Assembly: GCF_050624435.1 (NCBI RefSeq)
Contig: NC_134535.1
Location: 123,677,731-123,741,730, forward strand
Reading direction: 5' to 3'
DNA length: 64,000 nt
Source: Tenrec ecaudatus
Lineage: Eukaryota > Chordata > Mammalia > Afrosoricida > Tenrecidae
Positions 1 to 13,751 of the stretch are shown in pieces; the stretch's first letter is position 1, and the number at the start of each line of letters is the position of its first letter. The translations under genes were made by a program, and so were the position numbers. The notes below the pieces were generated by a model. The model was not told the DNA's origin. It worked only from the letters and a program-made list of their open reading frames with translations, and made no database searches.

Positions 1-98
1 CATTAAATGTTATTGTTCAGTCCACAGAGATAAATTAGTTTATAATTCAATGAAATTTAGTTACAATTCCCTAAATTTTATCATATTTTTAATCACAG

Positions 99-159
99 GT
101 GATTTCAAAAGGTGTGATTCTTCTTCACGGGCAACATAATGTCAAGATCAATAATGCTG
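99..159 (+). CDS. OVOS: OVOS-like exon 1 of window (late MG domain)
   Basis: Reads [20 protein letters not shown] from acceptor CACAG to donor GTGAGC, in phase 0 and out phase 1. It aligns with the A2M segment containing MAKGGIVRTG. Earlier exons lie left of the window. A short exon, but fixed by phase and similarity. Confidence 0.8.
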
Positions 160-3100
160 GTGAGCGTCATAGTTTTAACATAGAATTTAATGCAAACAGA
201 ATGAATTAACTGGATTGTATTTTATATGCTTTTAAATAGTTATTGTTCTTTCATTTAGGGTTGTTTTTTTTGCTCCAAACTCACCTTTGAAAATACGCAA
301 AGTTGTATGAAAGGGGACAATCCTAAATAAACAATGTAGCAATTCATGAAGATTGACAGGGGTTAATATTCAAAGCACTATTTTAAAGTCGCTGGCCCTT
401 CTCTTTCTCATCCAAAAAAATCCGCAAGGATATGTAGTGAAACAGAAAGAATTTCACAGTTCAACAAAATAAGGCTTTGAAGTTTGAATCCTTAAGGAAT
501 ATTCAACTGTCCCTTGTTATTCTTTCTGGGAGCTGCTGGGTCAGAGGTTATCTTGTTCACTCGCTAGTTAGTGGGAAAGATGGCTAAAACTTCTACTAGA
601 CGGTTTCTGCTCATTGACAAAACAATTCTACCAAGACACCTTTTTCAGTTTGCTGCTTTGTTTTCACAGCGAGGAAAGGCATATTTTCCATCCCTATACA
701 AGGTAGCATGGACTTAGCGCCCTCTGCAGTCATGCTTGTGTACACCTTACATCCTGGAGGAGAAATGATCGCTGACAGCGCCCACTTCGACATTGAGAAG
801 TGCTTCAGAAATGAGGTAAGAATGAAACCCTCTCTCAGATTTAATTAATCTGTTAGAAAACTAAGGAATTGGCTGCATGCTGCGTTTAACTACGCTTTCA
901 TTATTCTGAACATGAAAGAACGCTCATTTCTTAAAGTATGATGGTTAAGTTTGGATGATTAAAAAATAACAGAATTGTGACAGCCATTGGGATATTGTTT
1001 TTATTTTTCTAAGCTCTGGCTGCCATTAGAAGGGTGAGTCACTGAGAAGATTCCCCGAGACTGTGGACGTTTGATGACTATTATACTGTGGTCTAAAAGA
1101 TACCTCTTCCATATGGCTTGACAGACCCATCGCCCTTGGTCTCTTTTTACCTTCAGGTCAACTTAAAGTTCTCTAAAGACAACAGTTTACCAGGATCCGA
1201 TGTCAGCCTTCATGTCTCCGCCGCCTCGAACTCTCTTTGTGCCCTTTGGGCTATAGATGAAAGTATGTTGTTATTACGGAACTATAATCAGCTGTCAGCA
1301 CAAAGTGTGAGTGATTAAACCAAAGTGTATTCGCTAACCGGTGTAGTCTTACAGGGGCCAGGTGGCACAGCGGTTAAGCACTCCGCTGCTAACCTGTAGG
1401 CCATTAGCCGCTCCGCGGAGGAACACATAGCAGTTTGCTTTGTAAAGATTTACAACTTGGAAACCTGGGTCATTCTACCCTGTTCTGTGACTCAATCACA
1501 GTGGATTTGTTTGCTTCGTGTGTATCTTTACATAACAACGGACATATGTGCATAAACTAGGCAATGAAGAGACTGGCTAGAGTCCAAATGGGATAAAAAA
1601 AAATCTAAGTTTAGATGTGTAAAATGAACTCTGTTTACTCTAAGTGTATGAATTGTCTTATGGTAAAAGTGAGCAATAATTTTAAAATAACTTACTGAAT
1701 GTCCACTAGTTGACAAGTAGTCTACAAAATATTCTGATATGTGTTATGTAATTATATTTTATGAATTATAAATTAATTCTATTAACTATAGTATTAATAA
1801 AGTATTCCCATCTTGGGTTCAAGGGGATTCAGTAAATCAAGTTACTAACAGAATGAACTTGAACGAGTCATGAAATAATTTTGAGAACTTCCTTTAACTG
1901 TAAATTACTCAAAACCAATTGTCTCACCAATCATTATTGATTTTAATATAAGTCAATAATCAACTGATAAAATAAGATTAAAATATTTAGAGCTCTGTTA
2001 CTATACTTTTCTAATAACTGGTATAGGCATAATGGCAAATTTTCAAGATTTCTATATATAAAGCTTATAGGAAGAACTAATTTCCCTGACAATATAGTTT
2101 ATTCTCTTCTATTCAGGTGTATAATGAGCTATATTACAGGCAACTATATGGCTACTATTTTAAAGGACTTAACTTAGAGGATGGCCCAAAAGAGCCATGC
2201 CTTAAGCGTGAAAAAATTCTTCACAACGGAATTTATTATGCACCAGAATGGGCTGACTTTGGAAAAGACACCTATGGCCTTGTGAAGGTGAGCTAACAAT
2301 TGTTTTAAAGTGGTGAATGTATGAGACAAAAATAGTTGGAATGAAAATACAAGTTTTATATAGGTTTTAGCTAAGAATTCTCCACTTCCTTTATAATTCA
2401 GAAGAGCTATTATCTGAAAACTGATCTATAGTCCTGATATAATTATTCCTGTATGCATTATGGACTGGGTGTCTAATATAAATCCCCAAACTCTTGCTTC
2501 TATCCCCACTTGCCCCGAAATTAAAGTTATCTTAAAGAATATAGATTTTAAAGTATTTACAAAGGGGATTTTCTTCGTGCAACAATAAAATAAAACAAAA
2601 ATGTGCCCAATTCAAGTTATAGGTTAGCTTTAAAAAGTAAAAACACTCGTCCACGAACCCATTCCAATTCAACGCCCCGGGTGTCGGAGGAGAACTGGTT
2701 TCCTCGGTTTTCAATGGCTGAGAAGACCTCAGGCCTTGCTTCCTAGGGGGACTGGGTCGCCAGCATTCCAGATAGCGGCAGGGCTTATTAACTGTTTAGA
2801 CCACACAGGCATAGAGTACTATATAACATGAACCTTTATATTTTCCCTTCTCACTTACATTATTTCCATTCACAACTATTCATTAAGAAAACGGGAATAG
2901 CACCAAATAAGAGAAACATGGGGGATCAAAAATATCCTGTTGTTTTTGTTAAAAGTCGAGTCATTTCCAATACCTAGCGGCCCCACATACAACAAAATGA
3001 AATGCTGTCTGGTCCTGCACCTTCCTCACCACCACTGCTGTGGAGTCCCCTGTTGCAACCACGGTGTTAGTTCGTGTCTTTTTCACTGACCTCTGCTTTC

Positions 3101-6100
3101 CCGAGCATCGTGTTCTTCTCCAGGGACTAGTCCCCCCAGCTAGCGTGCCCTGAGTACGTGGATCAGGGCTCAAAGTCTCACCACCTTCTCTTCTAAAGAG
3201 CATTCTGAATGTAGTTCCTTCAAAACTGACTTGTTTGCTCTGCTGGCAGTCCTTAGTATTGTCAATAGTCTTTACCCACAATGAAATTCAAATGCATCGA
3301 TTCTTCCGTCCTCTTTATTCACTGTCCAACTTTCCCATGCATGTGAGGCAGATGAATATACCATGGCTTGGGTGGGGTGCCCTTAGTTCTCAAAAGGACA
3401 TCTTTCCTTTTTAAATACTTTAGCGAGGTCTTTTGCAACAGACTTGCCAAACGTAATACATCATTTGATTTCCTGACTTTACGTTCAGAGGTGTTGACTG
3501 GGGAGCCTAAGTAAAATTAAATCCTTTATAGTATCAATGCTTCAATTGAAAATATAAAACTCAGAAAATATCACGGAAGCATCACTAGATTTGTGACATC
3601 TAAGATTAATTAAAGAATACAAGGGAATAAAAAACATCTAGATAACAAAAAACGTGTCCAAATTGCAGCTCTAGAATATTAGATGATCTAAAATGGATTT
3701 TTGTCTTGAAAGGCACTGGGATTAAAGGTTTTTACCAACTCTCACTACCGGAAACCAGAACTGTGCAAGTATTCCAGGTACCCTGAATATGATGTTGAAG
3801 ATAACGTAGGTGAGTCTTAGTATAACGTGAGGGTCAGGTAGCAGCTTGTAATCTCTTTTCCTGCATGAAATAAGTTGAAGACTTGGAAAAGTAGACAACA
3901 TTAAAATATATATATATATTTCCTGTAATACCAAATGTTATAAATATACAAAATAAGAAAGCAGAGAATTCTTTATGCTTGTGAATTTATAATGAATACA
4001 AATAATATACAAACAAAATAATTGTGGATTATGTAAGTACTATGGCAGTTAATATTTAGTGAATGGTTACTGTGCATCAAGCAATGTTATACACATTTTA
4101 TATATTTTAATCAATTTATTCTTACAACCTATAGAAGAACTCCACTTTACTGATGCTTAAAGTAAAGCACAATGAAGTAACTTGCCAAATGAAACAGAGT
4201 AGCTGTCAAGGATGTGATTGTAGTCTAAGCATTTGGGACCCAAGTCCATGTTTTTTCATTAAATTGTACTAATTTAAAAGTACTAATAAAATAAAACAAG
4301 CTAAGGGGAAAATGGAAGCTATGAAGAGGTGACTGAACTATCAGAAAGTTAAAAGAAGCCACGAATTATGCAAATCAACTTCTAGGCAAGTTCAAAACTA
4401 GACAAGAGAGATGAAGGCATAAAACAAAGAAAAGCTAATAGACAAAAACTATAAGAAAAGATCTCTAACCTCAGCCTCAGCCCTCTATAAAACTCTGTCA
4501 CTTTAGTTCTTACACTAAAGGAAATGGAGTTACAGGGAAGAGTGGTACAAAATGATCGCTAAGAGAAGCAGAAATCTCAGGAATAGTACAGTGTGTTCAT
4601 GACAACTTGGTAAATAATATGAGGTATATGGGAATTCGTGTGGAAAGAGTAAGCAATTAATTTAAATTATTTTAATTGCATTGGAGACCAAAAGGGCAAA
4701 GTAGGGAACAGGAAGACTTATCCTTTCACAGAAACACCCAACAAAACAAAAATTGTCAGAATCAATTCTGGAAGATAGCCAAAATTTTATAACATCCAAA
4801 TGGATGCTGCATAAAAGTAATTTTTTTTTAAGTTTTTAAGGAAATTTAAATGCTTTTAAGAAAATCTCTAACAAACTAGATGTAGCTCGCCACATCTTAA
4901 AGTAACAGATTTCAAAAGCCACCTATGAAAAAACTATCACTTACAGTCTATTTAAGCCATTACACTAATAAACAACATCCAGCAGCAAGCAACACAACTG
5001 ATTGACAAAGTTCCCATATTATCGTGTTAAAGCTGAGTTTTCAATTAAGAAAATTATAAGGCCTGCAGAGAAACAAAACTGCACGGCCCATTCTCGGACG
5101 AAGGAACACACACAGGGACAAGGGTGAGGATGGCGCAGGACTGGGCCTGATTTCATTCTGTTGTGCATGGTTGCTATGGTATCGTGCTGACTCGATGATA
5201 CCTAGCAACACCTTCAAGAAGGCGTAGACTTCCAATTTATAAAACCTAGACTTAAATTAGCTGTCTCAAAAATATATTTGAATTGCCAAAAGGAATGGGG
5301 GACAGAAAAAAAACAACTAAAGAAAACCAGAACAATGTAAAAACAAATAGAAATAGTAATAGAGTAAAATTATTAGAGGGAAACACATACAAATCCTGAA
5401 GTTGAAAAGACTCACTGAAAGGAAGAATTCACTAGTTTCAGTAGCAGATTTGCGCAACTAGATGAACCAGTGAACTCAAAGACAAAGTGTTATTTTCCAC
5501 TAAAGGAAGCACAAATAAAGGAAAATGAACTCAACATACAAAGGCCTGTGAGCACAACATGAAATAGGCTTATGGGATACTATCAACTGTTTCAACACAT
5601 ACAAAAATCAGAGTCCCAATATGGGTGGAGCGAGAAATAATGGCAAAAATCTTCTCAGACTTGATAAGACAGATTTGCACATCCAAGATACTTATTTACC
5701 TCCAAGTAAGAGCAAATGTGCCAATATCTACACACAGACACATTATAATCAAACTGTCAAAAGATAAATACAAACACTTGAAATGACATGCGAAAAGAAA
5801 CCCAAAGAGTGCAGAGAAACAGATTTGGGCTGATGGTTTATTTTTGATATTTCTATCAGCACTCTGAGTAGGTCATTGTGCTGCCTACTCATCACCTGGG
5901 CCCATGCCTTCTAGGAGGTGGTGTTGTTAGGGACCATCGAGTTAGCACGGACCCATAGCAACCCTAGTACAACAGAATGAAGCAAGGCCAGTCCTGCACC
6001 ATCCCCACGTTCCTGTTTCTCTGCATGGCGCCCAAAGGATCTCCATGGAGATTAATGATTAGGTAAGTTAGGTTCTCTTCAGAGACCCAGGTGATCAGTA

Positions 6101-9100
6101 GGCAGTACAATGACCTGCTGATAGGAATATAAAAATATATATAAACCATCATCCAAAACCCCAGGATCAGGCAAAACTGTTGGCTAATATATATTTACCT
6201 GTGCTTTATCTAGTCACCTTTACCAGTGTTCTTGGCAGGTAGCTTTGAGTTGCTGTCTAGGGTCCTTTTGTTTTAACCCGACTCTATAAATTTTCTTGCA
6301 TGGAAAGTCACTAGCAAAAACTCTTTTTTTTCCCCAAAACCATTTTATTGGAAGCTATTTTAGATATCATACTATTCCATAGTTCAATAACATCAAGCAG
6401 GATTGTACAATTGCCACTACAATTAGTTTCAGACATTTTCTCCCTTCTTAAACTCCTGGATTAGTTCCCCTTTACTCCCTCCCACTGTACCCCCCCGCCC
6501 CATCCCACCCTCACCCCAGGAACCCGAATTCTACTTTTCTCTATAGGTTCATCAATCCTGGGTTTCATACGCCAAAACACATGTAACAAAAATTCAAGAG
6601 GGCTACCTACAATGTCAAAATACTTCAGATATAAATCCCAAAATGCAAAAACACAAACAGCAAAATAGATCATGCCTAAAGTGTATCAGAAGGAGGATCA
6701 GGTTAGGTTTGTCATTTTGATCTCCTATAGTCATTTCCAATCCTCTGTTTGGTAACCAGTGTACTCCCAGGCTGCCATGATGGCACCAGAGGCTTACTCC
6801 TCTGCCTAACTCACAGATGTATATTGGGCTCCCACTGTGGGGCTCCCATTGTCATTCACAGCCTTCTGCAAACCAGAACGTTACAAATGAAGCTCTGACA
6901 CTCCTTCCTTCGGCTTTACATGACATAATTTAAAATCCCCGGGTCATGGGTTTTGGTGTGCTTCTTCCAATGTGGACTCAGTTGACATCTTATTTAGAGG
7001 GTTGTTTGGAAACAAGCCTTGAAGAGCCCAGACAATATGCTAGCTGACAGCTGAGCACCATCTAGTGTCTTCACCACACGTCGCTTCAGCCCTTCTCTTC
7101 TGTGTTTCCTTCTGGGGGCACGCGCCTATCATGATGCTTTCCTTTCTGAAGGATGGCTTTGCCTGATAATAGTATATGCGTAATAATTGTAAATGCAAAT
7201 GTCTACATTAGCCATTATATATATATGTCAGTGGACACACAGTGGATAAAAAAGTAGCGTTAATCAGGAGGAATGAAACTGTACAAAAGCAGAACATTGT
7301 ACACCATTGCAATATAGTTAGTATGAGTTCAAACTGCATTGTTATGTTTAATACGTTCATTTTAGCTACAACGGTAACCACGAAGAAAATAACTCAAGTA
7401 ACTATAAATAGAAAATGAGAAATAGAAATGGAAAAACAGAACTACAAAAAATGTTTCTGTATGTGAAAATGAGCAAGAGCAAGAGCATGCTTTGGAGAAG
7501 AAATTAAATATAGACCCATCAAGAGAGACATGTATAAAGCCCGGTCATTGACTGAATTCTGACCCATAGCAACCCAATGAGGCAGAGTAGAAATCGCCCC
7601 TAAGTTTCCAAGGCTGTAAATCGTTACAGAAGCAGTTTGCTCCATCTTTCTCCTACGATGGACTTACAGCCAGCCTTTCGGTTAGCAGCCAAGTGCCTCG
7701 CCAATGCACTACCCGGACTCCCGAGGTGTAAATAACTGAAATTTCATACTGCCAAAAAATAGGAAGAGGTACCAAAAGAAACATTAGGAATAATGGAATG
7801 CATATATTTATGTCGAAGGACATATAGCTGAAGGACACTGTGCTAAGGGGAAAACCCTACAGTGCTAACAGTAAATGTTACTATTTTCAAAGTTAAAAGG
7901 GAATACAAAGCACTGCTTTGTATCTCCTGCAGAAGCATGGAAGAACTGCAAAGTCACACTGGTGGTTGGCAGCTGATAGGTACTTTTACTTTATCTTTAG
8001 TGTTTTGTTTTACAGGATGGTACATTCCCATATTACTTGTATAATGTGTCTATCGGGGTAGTATATAAAAATGTCAATGACAGGTGACAATGGAATGTAT
8101 AATTCTATGTTAACTTTTTATGAAAGATTTGTAACACATCCATACATTCGGAATCAAAGTAGGATCTTCAAACTTTACTAAAAATTCTCGCAGAGGGTTA
8201 AATGAGTTTAAGTAAGGAAGTCTTTTACAACGGTGACTTAGACAGCAGTAATTCAATAAATGAAAGGTAGTAAGTCATCCTCAAAACAAGTTTATTTGCT
8301 AGGCAGTTAAAAATGACATTTTTACATATACAATAGCTTGTGATATTGTGCTTTGTCTTCCTCTAAAAGCAACTTCAAGTGGGATGGACAGTGATATGAA
8401 TACTAAAGACTCTCTAGGTTCACAATCTCACACTCAGACTCTGCGGCAATCATTTCCTGAAACTTGGGTTTGGAATCTTATCACAACTGAGTAAGTTTTT
8501 TGTTTGTTTGTTTGTTTTTAATTCGAGTTTATGAAGTTAATTAATTTTTTCTTTTGAACTAAGTCAGGAATTACATTAAGTATTTCAGATATAAAAATAA
8601 CTGGGTCCAAAAGCCTGAAAATTAGGAAAGTCTGTTAAAAATCCTGCGTAATCTGACCGATTTCTAACTTTTCTTTCTTTCACTTTCTGTATTCTTTTTA
8701 TTTCCCCTTTAATTTTCTTATTGTCGCTTTTATTATTTGCTTTTATATAAGATGATTTTGTTGGGAGAAATGTTATATTTAAGTCCATAAAACAAACTAA
8801 AATTTTGTTTTCTATTATTTGAAATATGAAAACAGTTCTCAATAAAACATACAAAGGTAAGAGAGAAAGAACAGAGGACAGGTAACAATCTGTAGAAGTG
8901 ACAAGAGTGGAAAAAGTAAAAAATAAGGAAAATTACTTTCTAAGTAGTTACCTTAAGAAATTCAAGAATAAGGCTAATGTAAACATTTAAAACTTGAAAA
9001 CTGTATTATAAAGCTCATATTTCTAAAATTACCGGTAAAAATGGCTAGGTATGGCAAAAAAAATCATTTATAAGTAAATTAAACTTGCTAGTTGGGTACC

Positions 9101-12100
9101 AGTAGTCAACTCTGACACATGGAAAAGCAACTGTGACCCATGGTGGTTGATTTGTTTGGAAATAGGCCTTCAGGCCTTTCTTCCAACGACCTATTGGATG
9201 GACACAAACATCCAACCTTTCCATTAGCGGCTAAGTTCATTAGCCTTTTGCACAACCCAGCATCTCCAAACTAGTCAAGGATTTATACATCTCTAATACA
9301 CTGAACAAGTCATTACTTTATAGATCTTAAATCTCCCCAAATTTCTAAATACATTGAGGTTAACAACCAATCACAGTCTATCAATGATAAAAGAGATAAA
9401 TGAGTATTTGTATGTAAGTAAATCAAAACTTAAGGTCAACTATTACAATAATGTGTACTTGGTTAGGGATTATAAAAAAGGAATGCATCCATATAAATTA
9501 GAGTAGAGTAAAGGGTTAGGGGCTCAGAATTAAGAGCCAGTACAACTGAAAGGAAATCTCAGGTAAGGGAAACAGGGACTAAGCACATTTCTGCACATGG
9601 GGAACACGGACGTGTTTGTAGACCGGTAAAGAGGAGCCCCGATGGTACAAGCTCAGCACTTGGCAGCAGGCTAACCTACAGCTGGTGGTTTAAACTCACC
9701 AAGCTCTCCAGCAGAAAGACTTGGTGATATGCTCCCCTAAAGATTACAGCAAGAAAACACTGCAGTCCTACTCTGCCACATGAAGATCCCATGAGACCAG
9801 ATCAACCCTGGCACTTCACAACACAGACAAGGAATGACAAGGAGCCAAACACAGGGAAAGGGGGCTGAAAAAGGCAGATCTGACTACTGTAGCGTACTCA
9901 GCAGTGACAGTCAAAGGATAGAAAGCACTGAGTCAATACATAGTAATTACCTAAGAGGGAAAGCCAAAAACCATTGCTACATAATCACAGAAATCTGTAT
10001 CAAACACAAGTATCAAAATGTAAATTTCCTGTTTCTCAACCTTTCCCCATATCTAAACACGTTTGAAGGTGGTGTTTACATCTTTCTAGCCCCAATACCC
10101 CCACATTCCACCCCCTTCAATTTATACCATGTCAAAAATGTATGTATCCTCAAGGAACTCAGCTAATGCTGCTTTTAAATGCTTGTAGTTTGGGAAATGA
10201 AGTCTGAATGGGGAGAGATGAATATCGTAGGGAGAATGGTACAATGTTTCCCAGTGAAATTCTCATAGGCCAGCCCCAGCTATCCTTGAAGAATGAGCAA
10301 GGGTACTGTGATAGAAACAAATCTGTCCCAACCAGACTGCTCTTTCTCTCACCAATGCTGTGTTCCATTTTCCTAGAACTTGTTCATAAGCCCCATGACT
10401 GTTCTGTGTGCTTTAAGAAAACCTAACAAGATTTACCCCTTTGAAGTATTTTTTTTTTTAAGTTACAATATGATAATTTTCTGAGTTTACCCCTTTGCCT
10501 CGGATTTGGCTGGCCCTGGAGATGCCCTCCAAAGTTACTGTTTTTGTTTGCTTAGTTGGTTCTTGCTTTTTTGGAGGGCATAAAGTTATACATGGACTTC
10601 TTTATTAGTACATCACAAGGTCACATTGTGAGATACTTGCCACACCTATAATGCAACATAGAAAATACTTAATTTGTATAGGTGAAAAAGTTGCAAGTAG
10701 TACTTTTATTACTGTGATTTACTGCCAGCATCCATAATTGGAAGTCAAATGGAATCCAGTTACTAATGAAAATCAAGATGTATTATTTTACTTCATGAAA
10801 CTCATAAATACCCGACTTCTATCCTGGTTCAGAACTCCTACTTTGGGGGTAAACTCTGGGCATGATTAGGACACACCTGGAAAGTTGCATCTAGAGAAGA
10901 GACAAGACCTCACTTTAGAATTCCCACTGTGGGTGCAGACACACTTCTTCACGTTCAGGCCCTGTTGACGAGAAGATGGTATTAGAAAACAAATTCATCA
11001 ATGTAGACTCCAGCTCTCCTGACCACGAACAGCTTTTGAGTTCAATTAGCCTAATGAACGGTGTTTCACCTCAAAAGCGGTCGGGCATGACATGATAGGG
11101 CAGCCCAGGGGCTGAGGCAACGTGTCCACTATGCTAACGGGGTCTCTTGGGGGTAAATCCCCTTTACCAGCCACCCCTTCTGCTTCAGCATACAGGCCTC
11201 TTGGTACAGGGGGAGATGGGAGGCTGCATCAGTGCTGTGTACGACTCCTACTCGTCCTCCAGATCCAGGGAGCAACTTTGGTCGGAATCATAGGCATTTG
11301 GGTCCCCACAGGTCACGAATGGCACGATGATGCGGGTGGGGCCGTCTAGCTGGTTGAAATCTGGGTCGTAAGTGTGGTCCAGTAGGGGTTTGGTCAGGTC
11401 GGGGACGAAGCCCGCGGGAGGGTCATAGCCCTGGCAGACAACGAAGGCCTCAATGCTGGAGTTGCGGCTGCTCCTGGGCTTGGCGCACACCACACTGGAG
11501 AAGAAGACGCGCAGCTGGCTGTAGAGCAGCGTCACATCCCGGCCTCGGAAGATCTTGGACACAAAGCAGCCCCCTAGTTTCAGAACGTGGGTAGCAATGT
11601 TCAGAGCAGCGAGGAGGAGCTGGGCCTGCATGTACTCATCCACATCGTGGAGGCCAGTCACATCGGGGGCCCCATCACACACGACCAGGTCGGCGGGGCA
11701 GCCCTCAAAGTGCCGAATGATCTCCTTGGCAGTAGACAGCTGGGTGATGTCGCCCTGGATCTGTACCACACCTGGAAGCGGGGTCATCGGCTGCAGGTCC
11801 ACAGCCACCACGTGTCCGTCTGTAATCTTCTGGCTCAGGACTTGGCTCCAGCTGCCGGGGGCTGCGCACAGGTCCACAGCCCGCACCACCCCTTGAAAGA
11901 GCTGGAACTCTTCGTCCAGCTGCAGGAGCTTAAAAGCACTGCGGGCCCGCCAGCCGTTCTCCGGGGCCAGGCCGTAAGAGGCGTCCTGCTTGTCCTTTGA
12001 TGTCCGCCCCATATCGCGCTCTCTGGTTGGTCCGGGGACCTGCACACAAGCTTAGCTTTTAGCGCGCGAGAGAAGGCTGCTCCTTAAGCTGCTGAAGCTT

Positions 12101-13706
12101 AGCGAAAGCAGAGAAATCGCGGGGCTTCTGTGCGCGCGGACGCAAATGCCTGTCGCGCAAGCGTCCCGGCAACTGCGGCACAGCACCTTTGGCAATGTGA
12201 TTGGCTGAGATTCGCTGAGAATCGCCGTGATTCGCTGAGACTCGCTGTGATTCGCCGAGACTCGCTGTGACTCGCTGGGATTCGCCGAGACGCGCTGGGA
12301 TTCGCCGAGACGCGCTGGGATTCGCCGAGACTCGCTGTGACGCGCTGGGATTCGCCGAGACGCGCTGGGATTCGCTGAGACTCGCTGAGATTCGCCGAGA
12401 CTCGCTGTGACGCGCTGGGATTCGCCGAGACGCGCTGGGATTCGCTGAGACTCGCTGAGATTCGCCGAGACTCGCGGAGACTCGCTGAGACTCTGTGATT
12501 CGCTGAGACGCGCTGTGATTCGCTGAGACTCGCTGAGATTCGCTGAGACTCTGTGATTCGCTGAGGCTCGCTTGGACCTGATCGGAACATTCAGCGTGAT
12601 TCCGTCACCCTGTGATGACGTAGCGCGAAACCACGGTTTCGATTGGGCCGTTTGGGGTGGGGGGGCGGTGTTGGTTTTTAAAGGCACACGAATGACTAAA
12701 ATTGTGACTAAATTGTGTGACTAAATTTGTTTGCAGCCATCGTTTGCAGGGAGATGTTTAAGCACGTCTTGTTTGATTACAAACCTGTGCATGTGTCAAG
12801 TGGAACTGCGGCAGCGAAGTGTTTTTCCTTCCTCCCTTATTATATGGTGATGGCTCCCTTGTCAATGGATCCCTGGTGTAGTGGTTAGCGCTGGGCTGCT
12901 AACTGCAAGGACAGAGTTTGAAAGCACCAGCCCGCTCTGCGGCAGAAAGAGGACGCTTTCTGAAACTCATTACAAGTCTCAGAAACTTACAAGGGCAGCT
13001 TTACCGGCCCTCCATAAGGTCTCCACGAATCAGAATTGAATCTTGTTTGTTTGGGGACAGGAGGATGGTTGTGGTGGCTTCCCTCTTTGATGTTACCACA
13101 ATCTTCTCTTTTAGCTCCACAGGGAAAGCCAGTATTCCTCTTACTGTTCCTGATACCATTACAACATGGAAGGCCAATGGATTCTGCCTAGATGGTAAAA
13201 CTGGATTTGGCATCTCCGCTCCGGTCTCTCTGACAGCCTTCCAGCCCTTCTTTGTGGACCTCACTCTGCCTTATTCAGTTGTTCGAGGAGAAGCATTCAT
13301 TCTGAAGGCCAATGTCTTCAATTACCTAGATGGATGTGTTCAGGTATTCATTGTCTTCAGACTTCGTAGTAAATAGCCATTTCTTTCCATACACATGACG
13401 ATCTTCACATTTGATTTCTGTGGGACTTGGTAAGTACCATGCGGCTTTCTCTTTCTCTTCCCCTTAAGATTTAGTCTCAGAAACCCAAAGGGGTAATTCT
13501 ACCCTGTCCTAACGGGTTGCAATGGTCGGAATCCATTAAATGGCAGTGAGTGAGTGGAGTTGTTTTTTTGTGTATGTTTGCTGTTTTGAAAACGTTAACT
13601 AGTGTACCAGTCATCCAGTGTGCATTTTGAAATATCAATTAATATATCTGAGTGGCTGAATATAAAACAACTGAAGATAAACTATGATGTAATTAAGTTC
13701 CATTCT

Positions 13707-13751
<45 letters not shown>

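Noticed and set aside
9834-10166. 110-codon open frame in an intron
   Set aside because: Overlaps the degraded tail of a SINE, has no recognisable similarity and no supporting splice or promoter context.
11555-12000. Plus-strand frames of 113 and 137 codons over the FTSJ1 copy
   Set aside because: They are antisense shadows of the conserved FTSJ1 frame.
12197-12570. CRISPR-like array
   Set aside because: There are no spacers; units are contiguous 10-bp tandem repeats and the genome is mammalian.
12052-12687. 211-codon open frame rich in Ser-Glu-Ser-Gln-Arg repeats
   Set aside because: It is translation of the 10-bp CpG minisatellite; no start context, family or conservation, and another frame is open too.
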